A program made the position numbers and the translations under genes. A DNA stretch of 64,000 nt, taken from positions 286,667 to 350,666 of the forward strand of contig DAIDHV010000001.1 in NCBI GenBank assembly GCA_027451905.1, given 5' to 3'. Below the pieces are notes generated by a model. The model saw nothing but the letters and a program-made list of their open reading frames with translations, did no database searches and was not told the origin of the DNA. Shown in pieces: positions 35,311 to 43,794 of the stretch; positions within the stretch are counted from its first letter, which is position 1; each line of letters begins with the position of its first letter. Source of the stretch: Armatimonadota bacterium. Lineage in GTDB: Bacteria; Armatimonadota; Fimbriimonadia; Fimbriimonadales; Fimbriimonadaceae.

Positions 35311-37278
35311 CTACGCTGCGTTGGATAAATCTGCCAAAAGATGAACTATTTCCGAATCATAGCGATTTGGATCATTCAAAAGCTCGGCTTCGTTGTTGCC
35401 GCTAAGGGCCAGTAAGATCGGCAAAATCCGTCCAAGCAGAGGGATTTTTTTACCCTGTAGCCCCTTAGGCCCGTTGCCATCATACCGCTCATAGAGGCAG
35501 TGCAAGCTTGGCGCCAAACTTCGCAATTGGCTGTCTGATTCAATCTGCTTGAGCTTCTTTGTGTTCTTAGTTTCAAGCCATCTTTGATAGCTTGGTGCAA
35601 TCTTACACAGGGCTTTTAAGATTTCTCGTTGCCCCTCACTCAGCCCAAGGCGTCGAACCAAGAACTCGATTTCGCTGGCGACTTTTCTGGTGCAAGCCTC
35701 ACTATATTCGAAAAGGTCTGGATCTATCCAATCGTCAACGCTAATCTCTGGCTTAGTCCTGTTTTCAGCCGGTTCATATCGTCCTTGCCATAAAACAACT
35801 TGATTCCTGCCCTGCTGCTTAGCCTTGTACAACGCCGCGTCGGCAGCCTTGAGCAAGTCACCGGCCTCGGTTTGATTTTCGGGGAAACATGCCCCGCCAA
35901 GACTTGCAGAAATTCCACGCTCTTGGCCGCTTGGAGTTAAAAAGGTCTGGCTTTCAATCTTGGCCCTGATCCTTTCGCCAACCACCGCAATGTATTCCAA
36001 ATTTGCGTTCGGAATAATGACTGTAAACTCTTCTCCACCATATCTGGCGGCAAGATCGTAGTGACGCAGGCAACTTCGAATCGCATCTGCCACCAATTTG
36101 AGAACCGTGTCTCCTGCATCGTGCCCTTCTTCTTCATTAAAGGCTCGGAAGTGGTCAACATCAATCATGATGACGCCAAGAGGCTGCCCCATTCGCTTGG
36201 CTTCTGCAAGCCTCGTGAACAAAAACTCATGCATAGACTTGTGGTTGGCTAACCCCGTTAAGGCGTCATGGCTTGCCCTTTTCTCCGCCGATTCATACAT
36301 CAGGGCCGCGTTGAGGGCAAGCGTCAGGTGCTCTGCAAAGGTCTGAAAAAGGTCTTTGCTGGCTCTAAAACCGGAGTCATCAGATTTGCCAACGATTTCT
36401 AAAACACCCACCGTTCTATCGGCAGTGACCAGAGGATAAATTGCTAATCCCCCCGGTTTTAGGTAGCAAAACTTCCCTTCCAACTCTCTTGCATTGGCGT
36501 CTTCATGAAGGTCTTCATAAAATGCTTCCTTGCCGGTGGAAGCAGACAGCTCCGCCAAACTGCAGGGAGTATCGGTTAACGAGAGTCCCGCCAGCGCTTG
36601 CTGACCGGTTCGATTAACGCCGACCGATGCCGCTAACTTAAGAGAGTGGCTTGGCTCGTCAAGAACCCAAACCAGCACTGCCGCCAAGTCTGCGCAAGAG
36701 GCAATTTCATGTGCCGCCGCGATCGCAACCCGCAATGCGCCCTCTTCCACCGCCATCGACTTTCCGAGCCTGCGCAGTGCCTGAGCATGGCGCTCTGTCC
36801 TCTGCACTGCAGTTAACAATCCTTTTTCTTCTGAAGCGTTCACTATCAAGGCAAGCACATCAGGCTCGTGGTGGCCATCTGGCTCATGAAAAGCCTTTTT
36901 GCCGAGCACGGAGGCAAACACCCGATAGCCGTCGTGATAGAGGGCCAGTGCGTCTCCGGTGGCCAGGCATTCCGGAATGAGGGAAAGGGGGGTGTTGAGG
37001 ACCGATTTGCCCTCACGCAAGACAGGTAGCCTCCGTGCCAAGCCCCAAGAGTATTTGACCTTGCCCAACGAATCGACAATCGCGATGCCTACCTGACGCT
37101 CATCGAGGCAGTCAAAAGGGGTCGGCGTGGTGAGATCTAGGGTAATGGACCCGCCTCCCGTCAATTCCACTGTCAACGGGAATCCAATTGCTTCTCCTGG
37201 CGAACTATCTTCAACCACTCTAACGCCTAACTCTTGAAGGAGTTGGGTTAGGTGAATTTGCTTATGCAATGAATCCAA
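35311..37278 (-). CDS. GAF-GGDEF diguanylate cyclase with degenerate HD-GYP-like tail
   Basis: 655 residues from a TTG start. Order: N-terminal sensor-like region (1-150); GAF domain (about 180-330, VLVWVLDEPSHSLKLAASVG, GGLAIYPLVTADRTVGVLEI); GGDEF domain (about 335-495) with active site GGEEF at 414-418 and an inhibitory RxxD (RHYD, 405-408) five residues before it; C-terminal helical region where YERYDGNGPKGLQGKKIPLLGRIL (split over residues 595-617) copies the GYP half of an HD-GYP phosphodiesterase. The HD metal-binding part is not seen. It should make cyclic di-GMP with product inhibition; the tail is probably regulatory. It is divergent from the clostripain-like gene. Confidence 0.85.
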   Translation of the reverse strand: MDSLHKQIHLTQLLQELGVRVVEDSSPGEAIGFPLTVELTGGGSITLDLTTPTPFDCLDERQVGIAIVDSLGKVKYSWGLARRLPVLREGKSVLNTPLSLIPECLATGDALALYHDGYRVFASVLGKKAFHEPDGHHEPDVLALIVNASEEKGLLTAVQRTERHAQALRRLGKSMAVEEGALRVAIAAAHEIASCADLAAVLVWVLDEPSHSLKLAASVGVNRTGQQALAGLSLTDTPCSLAELSASTGKEAFYEDLHEDANARELEGKFCYLKPGGLAIYPLVTADRTVGVLEIVGKSDDSGFRASKDLFQTFAEHLTLALNAALMYESAEKRASHDALTGLANHKSMHEFLFTRLAEAKRMGQPLGVIMIDVDHFRAFNEEEGHDAGDTVLKLVADAIRSCLRHYDLAARYGGEEFTVIIPNANLEYIAVVGERIRAKIESQTFLTPSGQERGISASLGGACFPENQTEAGDLLKAADAALYKAKQQGRNQVVLWQGRYEPAENRTKPEISVDDWIDPDLFEYSEACTRKVASEIEFLVRRLGLSEGQREILKALCKIAPSYQRWLETKNTKKLKQIESDSQLRSLAPSLHCLYERYDGNGPKGLQGKKIPLLGRILPILLALSGNNEAELLNDPNRYDSEIVHLLADLSNAA

Positions 37279-37368
37279 AACTAGTTCAATTATCGGCAGG
37301 CTGCAAGCATTTCCTGATCAACAGTTAAGCTATTCCGACCTCCTTTAAACTAAAATTGGAGAGTTGCA

Positions 37369-39129
37369 ATGAAAAAGTGGTTAGTTGCGTTCGTTATTTG
37401 GGTGCCATTTGCGCTGATTGGCTGTGGAGGAGGCGGGTCCGGCTCAACCACCTTAAGTGTGGTTTTAGATTGGACCAATGCCACCAGCTCGACCGGTGGC
37501 CAAAGCGTACGCATTGAAACTTTGGACGTGAACGGCAACCTCGTCAATTCCACCTTAGTTAACGCAGGTTCAACCACCTTAACCACCACCCCAATTTCTA
37601 ATCTGACTTCCGCAACTTACCACGTTAGCATGCAGCTGTTTTCGCAGGCCAATGCTCAGGGTGTTCAGGTTGGATCTTTGGATCTCTATGCCCCCGGAAA
37701 CCAAACCATCAAGGCCGCGGTGGGAGGATCAGAATCCACACTTGTTGTAAGCCCAAACAGCGCCACAATAACAGCCGGGCAAACGGAGCAGTTTTTTGCA
37801 GATGGACTGACGTCCACCAATGAATTTACCTTTATAGACTCCTCCACCATCACTTGGTCTGTCCTGAACAATATTGGGACCATCGACCCTGTGCAAGGCA
37901 TCTTTAATGCCACTACCGTAGGAAGCGGATCGGTCAGAGCCAGTCAATCAACCACGGCCCTAACCGGAGGCGCTCCTGTCACCGTCAACGCGGTGAACAT
38001 CACCAAGTCAACGTGGACGATCATGGTGTACATGAACGCTGCCAATGACTTGAGTTATTACAGCCCGATCAACTTCGAGCAAATGCAGTCGGTGGCCAAT
38101 AACCCCAATGTTCGCATCGTTGTCCAATGGAAGCAGGTTCCTTCCCTTGGATATCCAACCCAATTTAATGGAACTCGGCGATATCTCGTCAACTACAGCA
38201 CTGCCAATTCCATCAACTCCACTTTGGTTCAAGATTTGGGTTCTGGCGTCGACATGGGAGTTCCTCAGACCCTGAATAGCTTTATTGGCTGGGCTCAAAC
38301 TTACTATCCAGCTCAACATTATGCGCTTGTGATTTGGGACCACGGAAATGGTTGGAACCGAGGACCACAAAACCCTTCGACTCGTGCCGTCAGCTATGAC
38401 TTTGAAACCGGAAATGCCATTCAAACATGGCAGCTTAACCAGGCATTGGGAAGCTATCACTTCGACATTTTGGCTTGGGACGCCTCATTGATGCAGATGG
38501 CAGAAGTGGCCGACCAGATTGCCAACAATTGCACGTATATTGTGGGTGGTGAGGCAAGCCCTCCTGGCGCGGGATATCCCTACAATCTTGTTTTTGGCAA
38601 CTTCGAAACTAACCCCACCGCTCCAACTCTCAACCTAGCTAAGGGTTTTGTGGACGGCATGATCCAAGGCTATGCCAATACAAGCGGTGTCGAAATAACT
38701 CAAAGCGTGATTGACCCCACCCAGCTTCCTGGCCTGATGAGTTCCATCAAATCACTTGGGTCGGACCTGGTTGCCAACAATAATCTTGGCAATACGGCCT
38801 GGGTAAACGCGATCGACACGGTGCGCAATAACTCGCAGGCCTACAGTCAGTCCACCACTAGGTACTACCGTGACCTGTATGATATCACCACTCAACTGGA
38901 TGGCACTGGCATCATGCCGGCTGCCATTACTGCCGACGATGCTACGGTGCGCGCCGCGATCGGCAAGGCAGTGGTGTATGAGCAGCACAACGCTTCGGTA
39001 CCCAATAGCCATGGCATTTCCATTGACTTTTCGCCAAGTTCGGTGTTTACGCCAGAAGCTACTGATTACAGCAATCTGCAAATGAACACTGATACCAACT
39101 GGGGCGCATGGCTGCAGGTAGCACCTTAA
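37369..39129 (+). CDS. Clostripain-family (C11) lipoprotein, catalytic Cys replaced by Ser
   Basis: 586 residues with a lipoprotein signal (FALIGCGGGG, Cys19). Residues 25-215 are Thr/Ser-rich and contain a bacterial Ig-like section (LVVSPNSATITAGQTEQF). The C11 peptidase part starts at WTIMVYMNAANDL and has the catalytic histidine in VIWDHGNGW (H325). At the usual D-A-C-L-M site the sequence is WDASLMQMAEV, with Ser373 in place of the nucleophile Cys. The protease may be inactive or use serine. It is anchored outside the cytoplasm. A GGAGAG ribosome binding site precedes the ATG. A rho-independent terminator follows at 39285. Confidence 0.8.
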   Translation: MKKWLVAFVIWVPFALIGCGGGGSGSTTLSVVLDWTNATSSTGGQSVRIETLDVNGNLVNSTLVNAGSTTLTTTPISNLTSATYHVSMQLFSQANAQGVQVGSLDLYAPGNQTIKAAVGGSESTLVVSPNSATITAGQTEQFFADGLTSTNEFTFIDSSTITWSVLNNIGTIDPVQGIFNATTVGSGSVRASQSTTALTGGAPVTVNAVNITKSTWTIMVYMNAANDLSYYSPINFEQMQSVANNPNVRIVVQWKQVPSLGYPTQFNGTRRYLVNYSTANSINSTLVQDLGSGVDMGVPQTLNSFIGWAQTYYPAQHYALVIWDHGNGWNRGPQNPSTRAVSYDFETGNAIQTWQLNQALGSYHFDILAWDASLMQMAEVADQIANNCTYIVGGEASPPGAGYPYNLVFGNFETNPTAPTLNLAKGFVDGMIQGYANTSGVEITQSVIDPTQLPGLMSSIKSLGSDLVANNNLGNTAWVNAIDTVRNNSQAYSQSTTRYYRDLYDITTQLDGTGIMPAAITADDATVRAAIGKAVVYEQHNASVPNSHGISIDFSPSSVFTPEATDYSNLQMNTDTNWGAWLQVAP

Positions 39130-39284
39130 GTTTCGACAAAGACAATTGGTCCTCTAAATAACTGGCAATTCAGCGAAGTATCGGCAGCGGGCAAAGACGG
39201 AATACCCTAAGTGTTCCTTCGCCTCCCCATCGAAGGAGCAAAAATAAGAAGCCCCGATCTTGGGCTTGTCCACCCTCCAGAAGA

Positions 39285-39325
39285 GGAGCCGGCATCCGCC
39301 ATCCGGCTCCTTTCCTGCTTTTTGT
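39285..39325 (+). terminator. Rho-independent terminator after the clostripain-like gene
   Basis: Stem GGAGCCGG / CCGGCTCC with a 10-base loop, then TTTCCTGCTTTTT. It lies about 155 bases after the stop. The remainder of 39130-39430 holds this terminator, a smaller AAGCCC/GGGCTT dyad near 39248 and the promoter of rpsR. Confidence 0.75.
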
Positions 39326-39365
39326 GGGTCGGCAAGTGCTCTATTCTTGAATCCTGTTTTCTTGG

Positions 39366-39395
39366 TTGCGGAATCGAACTTCGACCTGCCATAAT
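39366..39395 (+). promoter_or_regulatory. Likely sigma-70-type promoter of rpsR
   Basis: TTGCGG and CATAAT with an 18-base spacer, about 36 bases before the rpsR ATG. It lies after the upstream terminator, as expected for a separate transcript. Confidence 0.45.
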
Positions 39396-39430
39396 AGTAA
39401 TCCGCTTTGATTCAAGGCTAACATTTACTT

Positions 39431-39835
39431 ATGAGCGAAGAACTCCTTTCCCGACCTGCCGGCAACCCGGCCGGTGAAGCCATTCCTGGCGGTCTCCAAC
39501 GGGAGAAAGATATCATGGACCCAACTAAGGCGCGACCAAAGCGCCGCAGAAAGGTGAGTTATCTGACCCTTAACAAAATCGACAAAGTTGATTACAAAGA
39601 AGTCTCTATTTTAAGAAGATTTCTTAATGATCGCGGCAAGATGCTTCCCGCAAGGCAATCTGGCAATACCGCGGGTCAGCAGCGCATGATCTCCCAAGCA
39701 ATTCGCAGAGCGAGAGAAATGGCTTTGTTGCCATTTACGGTTGATGAAAGGCAACCAGACCGAAGCGGCCTAGGGCGACGTGAGCGCGCACCACGAGAAA
39801 GAACCGATACACCGGAAGCCACCGCCGAAAACTAA
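39431..39835 (+). CDS. rpsR: 30S ribosomal protein S18 with N- and C-terminal extensions
   Basis: 134 residues. The S18 core is clear: VDYKEVSILRRFLNDRGKML, PARQSGNTAGQQRMISQAIR and RAREMALLPF. S18 is usually 70-90 residues; here about 35 residues precede the basic RPKRRRKVSYLT segment and about 25 Arg/Asp/Glu-rich residues follow the core. Next-neighbour genes rpsF, ssb or rplI, often linked to rpsR, are absent. An ATG inside the extension (MDPTKARPKRRRK, codon 29) could be the true start; no strong ribosome binding site decides this. Confidence 0.85.
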   Translation: MSEELLSRPAGNPAGEAIPGGLQREKDIMDPTKARPKRRRKVSYLTLNKIDKVDYKEVSILRRFLNDRGKMLPARQSGNTAGQQRMISQAIRRAREMALLPFTVDERQPDRSGLGRRERAPRERTDTPEATAEN

Positions 39836-39855
39836 AAGTCTCCAGCAACATCAGC

Positions 39856-39899
39856 AAAAAAATGCCCAAAGCGCAAAATCGCGCCTTGGGCACTTTTTT
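39856..39899. terminator. Bidirectional rho-independent terminator
   Basis: Stem TGCCCAA-GCGC / GCGC-TTGGGCA with a 6-base loop, flanked by A7 on one side and T6 on the other, so it can end both rpsR (+) and kdsD (-) transcripts. Confidence 0.9.
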
Positions 39900-39997
39900 A
39901 GAATCGTGGTTTGCTAGGCATCTAGATTTTCTAAACTTTCTAGCTTGGGCAAGAATGCGGGTACCAAATACCGCTCCTCCTCCAAAATAAAGGACCT

Positions 39998-40954
39998 CTA
40001 AACAATTCCTGAGCGCAACAGGTCTTTGAGCATCAGCAATCCTAAAAGCCGGTCATTCTCCACAACCGGAATTTCTCCAAGTTTCTTTTCAAGATTCTGG
40101 AAGTACTCTAAACCTTCGATCGCCAACAAGTTAGGGGCGATGGTTGTCACCTTTGAAGTCATGATATCTTGAGCCCGCAGTTCAAGTGGACTTTCCTTAG
40201 AAAATGCCCTTCGGATGTCACCATCACTAATCAGACCCAGCAAGTTGCCTTTGCTGTTAATGATGCACGCAGCTCCGACCCCCGCCTTGGTGATAGCCCT
40301 CGTAACGTCCAAAATCAGGTCTGCCTCTTTACAAACTGCAATTTCCGAAAGTGGCCGCATGGCATCGGATACGGTTAGCACAAGTCGCTTGCCAAGCGTC
40401 CCGCTTGGATGAAACTTTGCAAAGTCTTCTTTTCCAAACCCCTTCTTGGTCATCACGGCAATGGCAAGGGCATCGCTGAGGGCCATCATGGCTGTAGTGG
40501 AAGTTGTGGGAGCCAAATTGAGATGACAAGCTTCTTGATTCACTCCTGTGTCAATGACCAAATCCGCCATGCGTCCCGAACTGCTCGCGGGCCGACCGGT
40601 AATAAGGATTGTATGGGCGCCAAGCGATTTCAGGCTTGGAAAGAGCCTGACAATCTCATCGGTTTCACCACTTTGGCTGTACAAAATCACGATGTCTTGC
40701 GGCTGAACCATGCCCAAGTCTCCGTGGACAGCTTCTGCCGCATGCAGAAAAGCACTCACGGTTCCTGTACTGCTGAGAGTGCCAGACGCCTTGCGGGCGA
40801 CGTGACCGCTCTTGCCAACTCCGCAAGTCAACGTCCTGCCCTGACACTCAACAATCCTCTGAACTGCGGTTTCAAAACTGGCACCCAGTTGCTCGGATAG
40901 CTGCAAAAGGGCCCTGGCTTCGTCTTGTAAAACTTGCTTGCCAATATCCTTCAT
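39998..40954 (-). CDS. kdsD: Arabinose-5-phosphate isomerase
   Basis: 318 residues. The SIS domain (about 30-170) has CGVGKSGHVARKASGTLSST and ILYSQSGETDEIV; two CBS domains follow (VSDAMRPLSEIAV, GLISDGDIRRAF, IMTSKVTTIA). This is the standard layout of KdsD/GutQ, converting ribulose 5-phosphate to arabinose 5-phosphate for KDO, hence an LPS-making diderm. The start at 40954 is chosen because its ATGA overlaps the arginase stop by four bases and the next upstream start would overlap more. The upstream ribulose-phosphate epimerase gene shares the substrate pool but is 5 kb away. Confidence 0.92.
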   Translation of the reverse strand: MKDIGKQVLQDEARALLQLSEQLGASFETAVQRIVECQGRTLTCGVGKSGHVARKASGTLSSTGTVSAFLHAAEAVHGDLGMVQPQDIVILYSQSGETDEIVRLFPSLKSLGAHTILITGRPASSSGRMADLVIDTGVNQEACHLNLAPTTSTTAMMALSDALAIAVMTKKGFGKEDFAKFHPSGTLGKRLVLTVSDAMRPLSEIAVCKEADLILDVTRAITKAGVGAACIINSKGNLLGLISDGDIRRAFSKESPLELRAQDIMTSKVTTIAPNLLAIEGLEYFQNLEKKLGEIPVVENDRLLGLLMLKDLLRSGIV

Positions 40955-41898
40955 GATCCGGGCCCACCTAAAATGGACTTCCCAAATAGACTGCAAATCC
41001 ACTCAACTGCCATCTTAGCGGTTTGGTTTCCCTGATCTTGCAAGGGGTTGACTTCAACCACGTCTAGGCCCACAAGGCGATATGGACAAGTCGGCTGAGA
41101 CAATAACTGATGCAAGAGTTCGGCAAGCATGTGGGCTTCCCGATAACTAAGCCCCCCTCGAACTGCTGTGCCCGTTCCCGGCGCTAAAATGGGGTCCATA
41201 ACATCAACATCAAAAGAGATCCACAGCCGTTTGGCGCCCATTCCCTTTAGCCAACCATCAATGAGGTCAACTTGGCTTGCCAAACCGTCTCGATCAATAT
41301 CAAACATGGTGATGCTTTGCGAATTTGTTTGAGACCTTAACACCCTTCTTTCTTCTTGATCTACGTCTCGCAAGCCAAGCCAACAGATTTGATCTAACTT
41401 GATCGAGCTTGCCGGTTTGATTGATTTCCATTGCAAGTCGGCAATCCCGTGAACTCCAGAATCCAGACCAGCAAGGATGGCAAGAGGCATTCCATGCAAG
41501 TTTCCGGATTCGGAGGTTGCTGGCGTATTGAGATCGGCGTGGGCATCAATCCACAGCACCGCACAAGTTTCATCGGGGGCTGCCAGCGCGGCAGCGGCGA
41601 TGCTTCCTACCGAAATGCTATGCTCTCCCCCCAAGACAAGCGGCAGATCGCCCTGGTTTAGTGCGCCACCCACATCTTCATAAAGTTGCTTGATTGTCTG
41701 GTGAAAAGCACTAAAGTTTCGAAGTCCATCGACTTTTGGGTCCAGCCCAAATTGAGGGATTTTAATCCAGTCTTTACTTGGAAGCCCTAGCTTGGAAAGT
41801 TCCTCATCAAGATTGGCAAGCTTAATTGCTTCGGGGCCAAGTCGACTTCCCAACTGGGCACCACCACCATCAAATGGCGCCTCAATGATCTGAATCAC
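40951..41898 (-). CDS. rocF: Arginase (ureohydrolase family)
   Basis: 315 residues. Binuclear manganese motifs: LVLGGEHSISVGS, IDAHADLNTP and SFDVDVMDP; ILAPGTGTAVRGGLSYREA is typical of arginases rather than agmatinases, which usually lack this exact form. It should hydrolyse arginine to ornithine and urea in the cytoplasm. Length and start (MIQIIEAPFDGGGAQLG) fit. It is translationally coupled to kdsD, an odd pairing with no obvious pathway link. Confidence 0.88.
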   Translation of the reverse strand: MIQIIEAPFDGGGAQLGSRLGPEAIKLANLDEELSKLGLPSKDWIKIPQFGLDPKVDGLRNFSAFHQTIKQLYEDVGGALNQGDLPLVLGGEHSISVGSIAAAALAAPDETCAVLWIDAHADLNTPATSESGNLHGMPLAILAGLDSGVHGIADLQWKSIKPASSIKLDQICWLGLRDVDQEERRVLRSQTNSQSITMFDIDRDGLASQVDLIDGWLKGMGAKRLWISFDVDVMDPILAPGTGTAVRGGLSYREAHMLAELLHQLLSQPTCPYRLVGLDVVEVNPLQDQGNQTAKMAVEWICSLFGKSILGGPGS

Positions 41899-41985
41899 AG
41901 TTAAAAGTCTACACTTGTTCTGCTATTAGCAAGGGCCTTTCACTAACCAAGGGTAGTTCCGAACCTCGTAGAATATAAGAAATCC

Positions 41986-42555
41986 GTGAAAAAAGTTGGC
42001 GTCCTTGCCGTGCAAGGTAATTTCTCTCTCCACCAGGCGGCTCTGGAAAGTGCAGGGGTACCGGCTAGCCATATTCTTACCGTCCGCACCGTGGAAGAAC
42101 TGGGCAACGTTGATCGTCTCATCATTCCAGGAGGCGAAAGCACCACAGTTGGCCTACTGCTGAAGCGCTACGGATTGGGAGATGCCATCCAGGCTCGCGC
42201 TCAAGGAGGCATGCCTCTTTGGGGAACTTGCATGGGAATGATCCTGATGGCAAAAGCAATCGAAGGTCGAGACCAGTACTCTTTGAACTTGCTAGACATC
42301 ACGGTTAAAAGAAACGCCTTTGGCGCCCAGGTGCATAGCTTTGAAGATGAGGTGCAGATGACAGGAGTCGAACCCAACCTACTGGGTGTCTTCATCCGCG
42401 CGCCAATCGTAACCGAATGGGGTTCAGCAGTCGAACCAATGGGTTGGTACCAATCCAAGGTCGTCGCAGTGAAACAAGGCAAACGGATTGGCACATCTTT
42501 TCATCCCGAACTCACCACTGATACTCGGCTGCATCAGTATTTTCTGAGCCTTTAA
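41986..42555 (+). CDS. pdxT: Glutaminase subunit of pyridoxal 5'-phosphate synthase
   Basis: 189 residues from a GTG start. Class I glutamine amidotransferase of the PdxT type: GVLAVQGNFSLHQAAL at the start, IIPGGESTT, nucleophile Cys82 in WGTCMGMI, and His173-x-Glu175 in FHPELT. It supplies ammonia to PdxS to make PLP. pdxS is not in the window; in most genomes the two genes are adjacent. A G+C-rich imperfect hairpin follows (42565-42595) without a T-tract. Confidence 0.93.
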   Translation: MKKVGVLAVQGNFSLHQAALESAGVPASHILTVRTVEELGNVDRLIIPGGESTTVGLLLKRYGLGDAIQARAQGGMPLWGTCMGMILMAKAIEGRDQYSLNLLDITVKRNAFGAQVHSFEDEVQMTGVEPNLLGVFIRAPIVTEWGSAVEPMGWYQSKVVAVKQGKRIGTSFHPELTTDTRLHQYFLSL

Positions 42556-42682
42556 AAAGAGAAAGGCCCCGGCCTTGAGGGGAGGCGCGGGGCTCTTGGG
42601 GGAGGGTTGGGAGGAAAAACTTACTTTGTTACTTGCTGTTTGCTATTGATATTCCTAACAATTCTTGTGCCAATTTAGTTCC

Positions 42683-43687
42683 TTAGTTCGAGGCGACCAC
42701 CGCATTCAGCATGTCCACCGGTACATACATGGCTCCGTCCTTAATTATTGGAGAAGTTGAAGCGGTTTTTGCGTTACCGTCTAAACGATATTGAGCCGTG
42801 CCTTTTGCAATCCTCATGCTATGACTTTGGCTATCAACATAAATGTATTCCGTTCCATCTGTTATGTGAAGACCAAGCTGATCCGAGGCGCTCCGCAAAG
42901 GAACCATTACAGAATTACCAACTTTGAAAGGCTGGCTACCTGCCGCAAAATGAAGCTGTATACCATTGATCACCACACTTTGGGGATTCACAGGCCCAGT
43001 GGGATCAATGGGATACTGCCCTTGATTATTGTTGCTATCTCCCTTCTGAGAAGCAGACTGCCCCGCTAAAGCGGCATTAGAGTTCGTCGGCGTATCGTCC
43101 AAGGTGATGTCTTGCTGAACGAAGGCTCCCAGTTCTTTACCCTTGTTGATTGTGGCTTGCTGAGGACCACCGTTTGTCTCGCCAACAACAACTCCGATCA
43201 AAGAACCTAAGAACGTCCCTTCAAAGGGTTTGTTAATGAGCGAACCGAGTAAGAACCCGGCGAGGGCGCCAGCCCCAAGCGCAGTCCCTTTTGTAATGAC
43301 AGGTTTGCCCACGTATTGGCCATTTTTTAGTTTGTCTACGTACTTCTTGTCAAGAGGGATCGGTACGGCTTGAATAGGAACAATCGTGCCATTTTTGAAC
43401 TTGATTTGATCAAATGATAAGTCCAAAACCCCATTGTGATCCTTTGTTGCGCTTTTAGCCTTGTCAACGTGGCCGAGAAACAAGGTCCCTTTAGGCAGTT
43501 CCGAATCGCTTTCAACCACTGCCTTGATCTTATCTCCAACTTTTGCATTGGCTGTGCTGACTTTGGTTTCGAACTTAATAGGAATGACGTCGTTCTTATG
43601 AAGGTCATATGTCGTTGCAAGTCCGGGTACCGACGCCATAGTCAGAGCACCTGACATTACAATCCAAGCTGCTTGATTCATCTTCAT
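42683..43687 (-). CDS. Secreted protein with copper-amine-oxidase-N-like stalk domain
   Basis: 334 residues with a signal peptide (residues 1-25, ending GLATTYD). The first half has beta-strand phrases typical of envelope proteins (GDKIKAVVESDSELPKGTLFLGHV) and a Gly-rich hydrophobic stretch ALGAGALAGFLLGSLI resembling glycine-zipper segments. The C-terminal 100 residues match the copper amine oxidase N-terminal stalk domain: VVINGIQLHF, MVPLRSASDQLGLHI, MYVPVDMLNAV. This domain usually binds cell-wall or surface components and has no oxidase activity itself. Function unknown. Confidence 0.7.
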   Translation of the reverse strand: MKMNQAAWIVMSGALTMASVPGLATTYDLHKNDVIPIKFETKVSTANAKVGDKIKAVVESDSELPKGTLFLGHVDKAKSATKDHNGVLDLSFDQIKFKNGTIVPIQAVPIPLDKKYVDKLKNGQYVGKPVITKGTALGAGALAGFLLGSLINKPFEGTFLGSLIGVVVGETNGGPQQATINKGKELGAFVQQDITLDDTPTNSNAALAGQSASQKGDSNNNQGQYPIDPTGPVNPQSVVINGIQLHFAAGSQPFKVGNSVMVPLRSASDQLGLHITDGTEYIYVDSQSHSMRIAKGTAQYRLDGNAKTASTSPIIKDGAMYVPVDMLNAVVASN

Positions 43688-43794
43688 AGGCTCTCTTCTT
43701 TTCCTACTCTTTTAGACGCTTGGTGTTTGCGGTTGTTTCAACCGGTCATAGGACCCTGAATAGAAATAAAGCGAATCTGGTTAGCTTCATAAAG

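Noticed and set aside
39355-39405. tRNA-like 3' end on the - strand (GTTCGATTC followed by CCGCAACCA)
   Set aside because: The bases beside the apparent T-loop do not form a T-stem, and a matching acceptor half is not at tRNA distance; the segment also overlaps the rpsR promoter.
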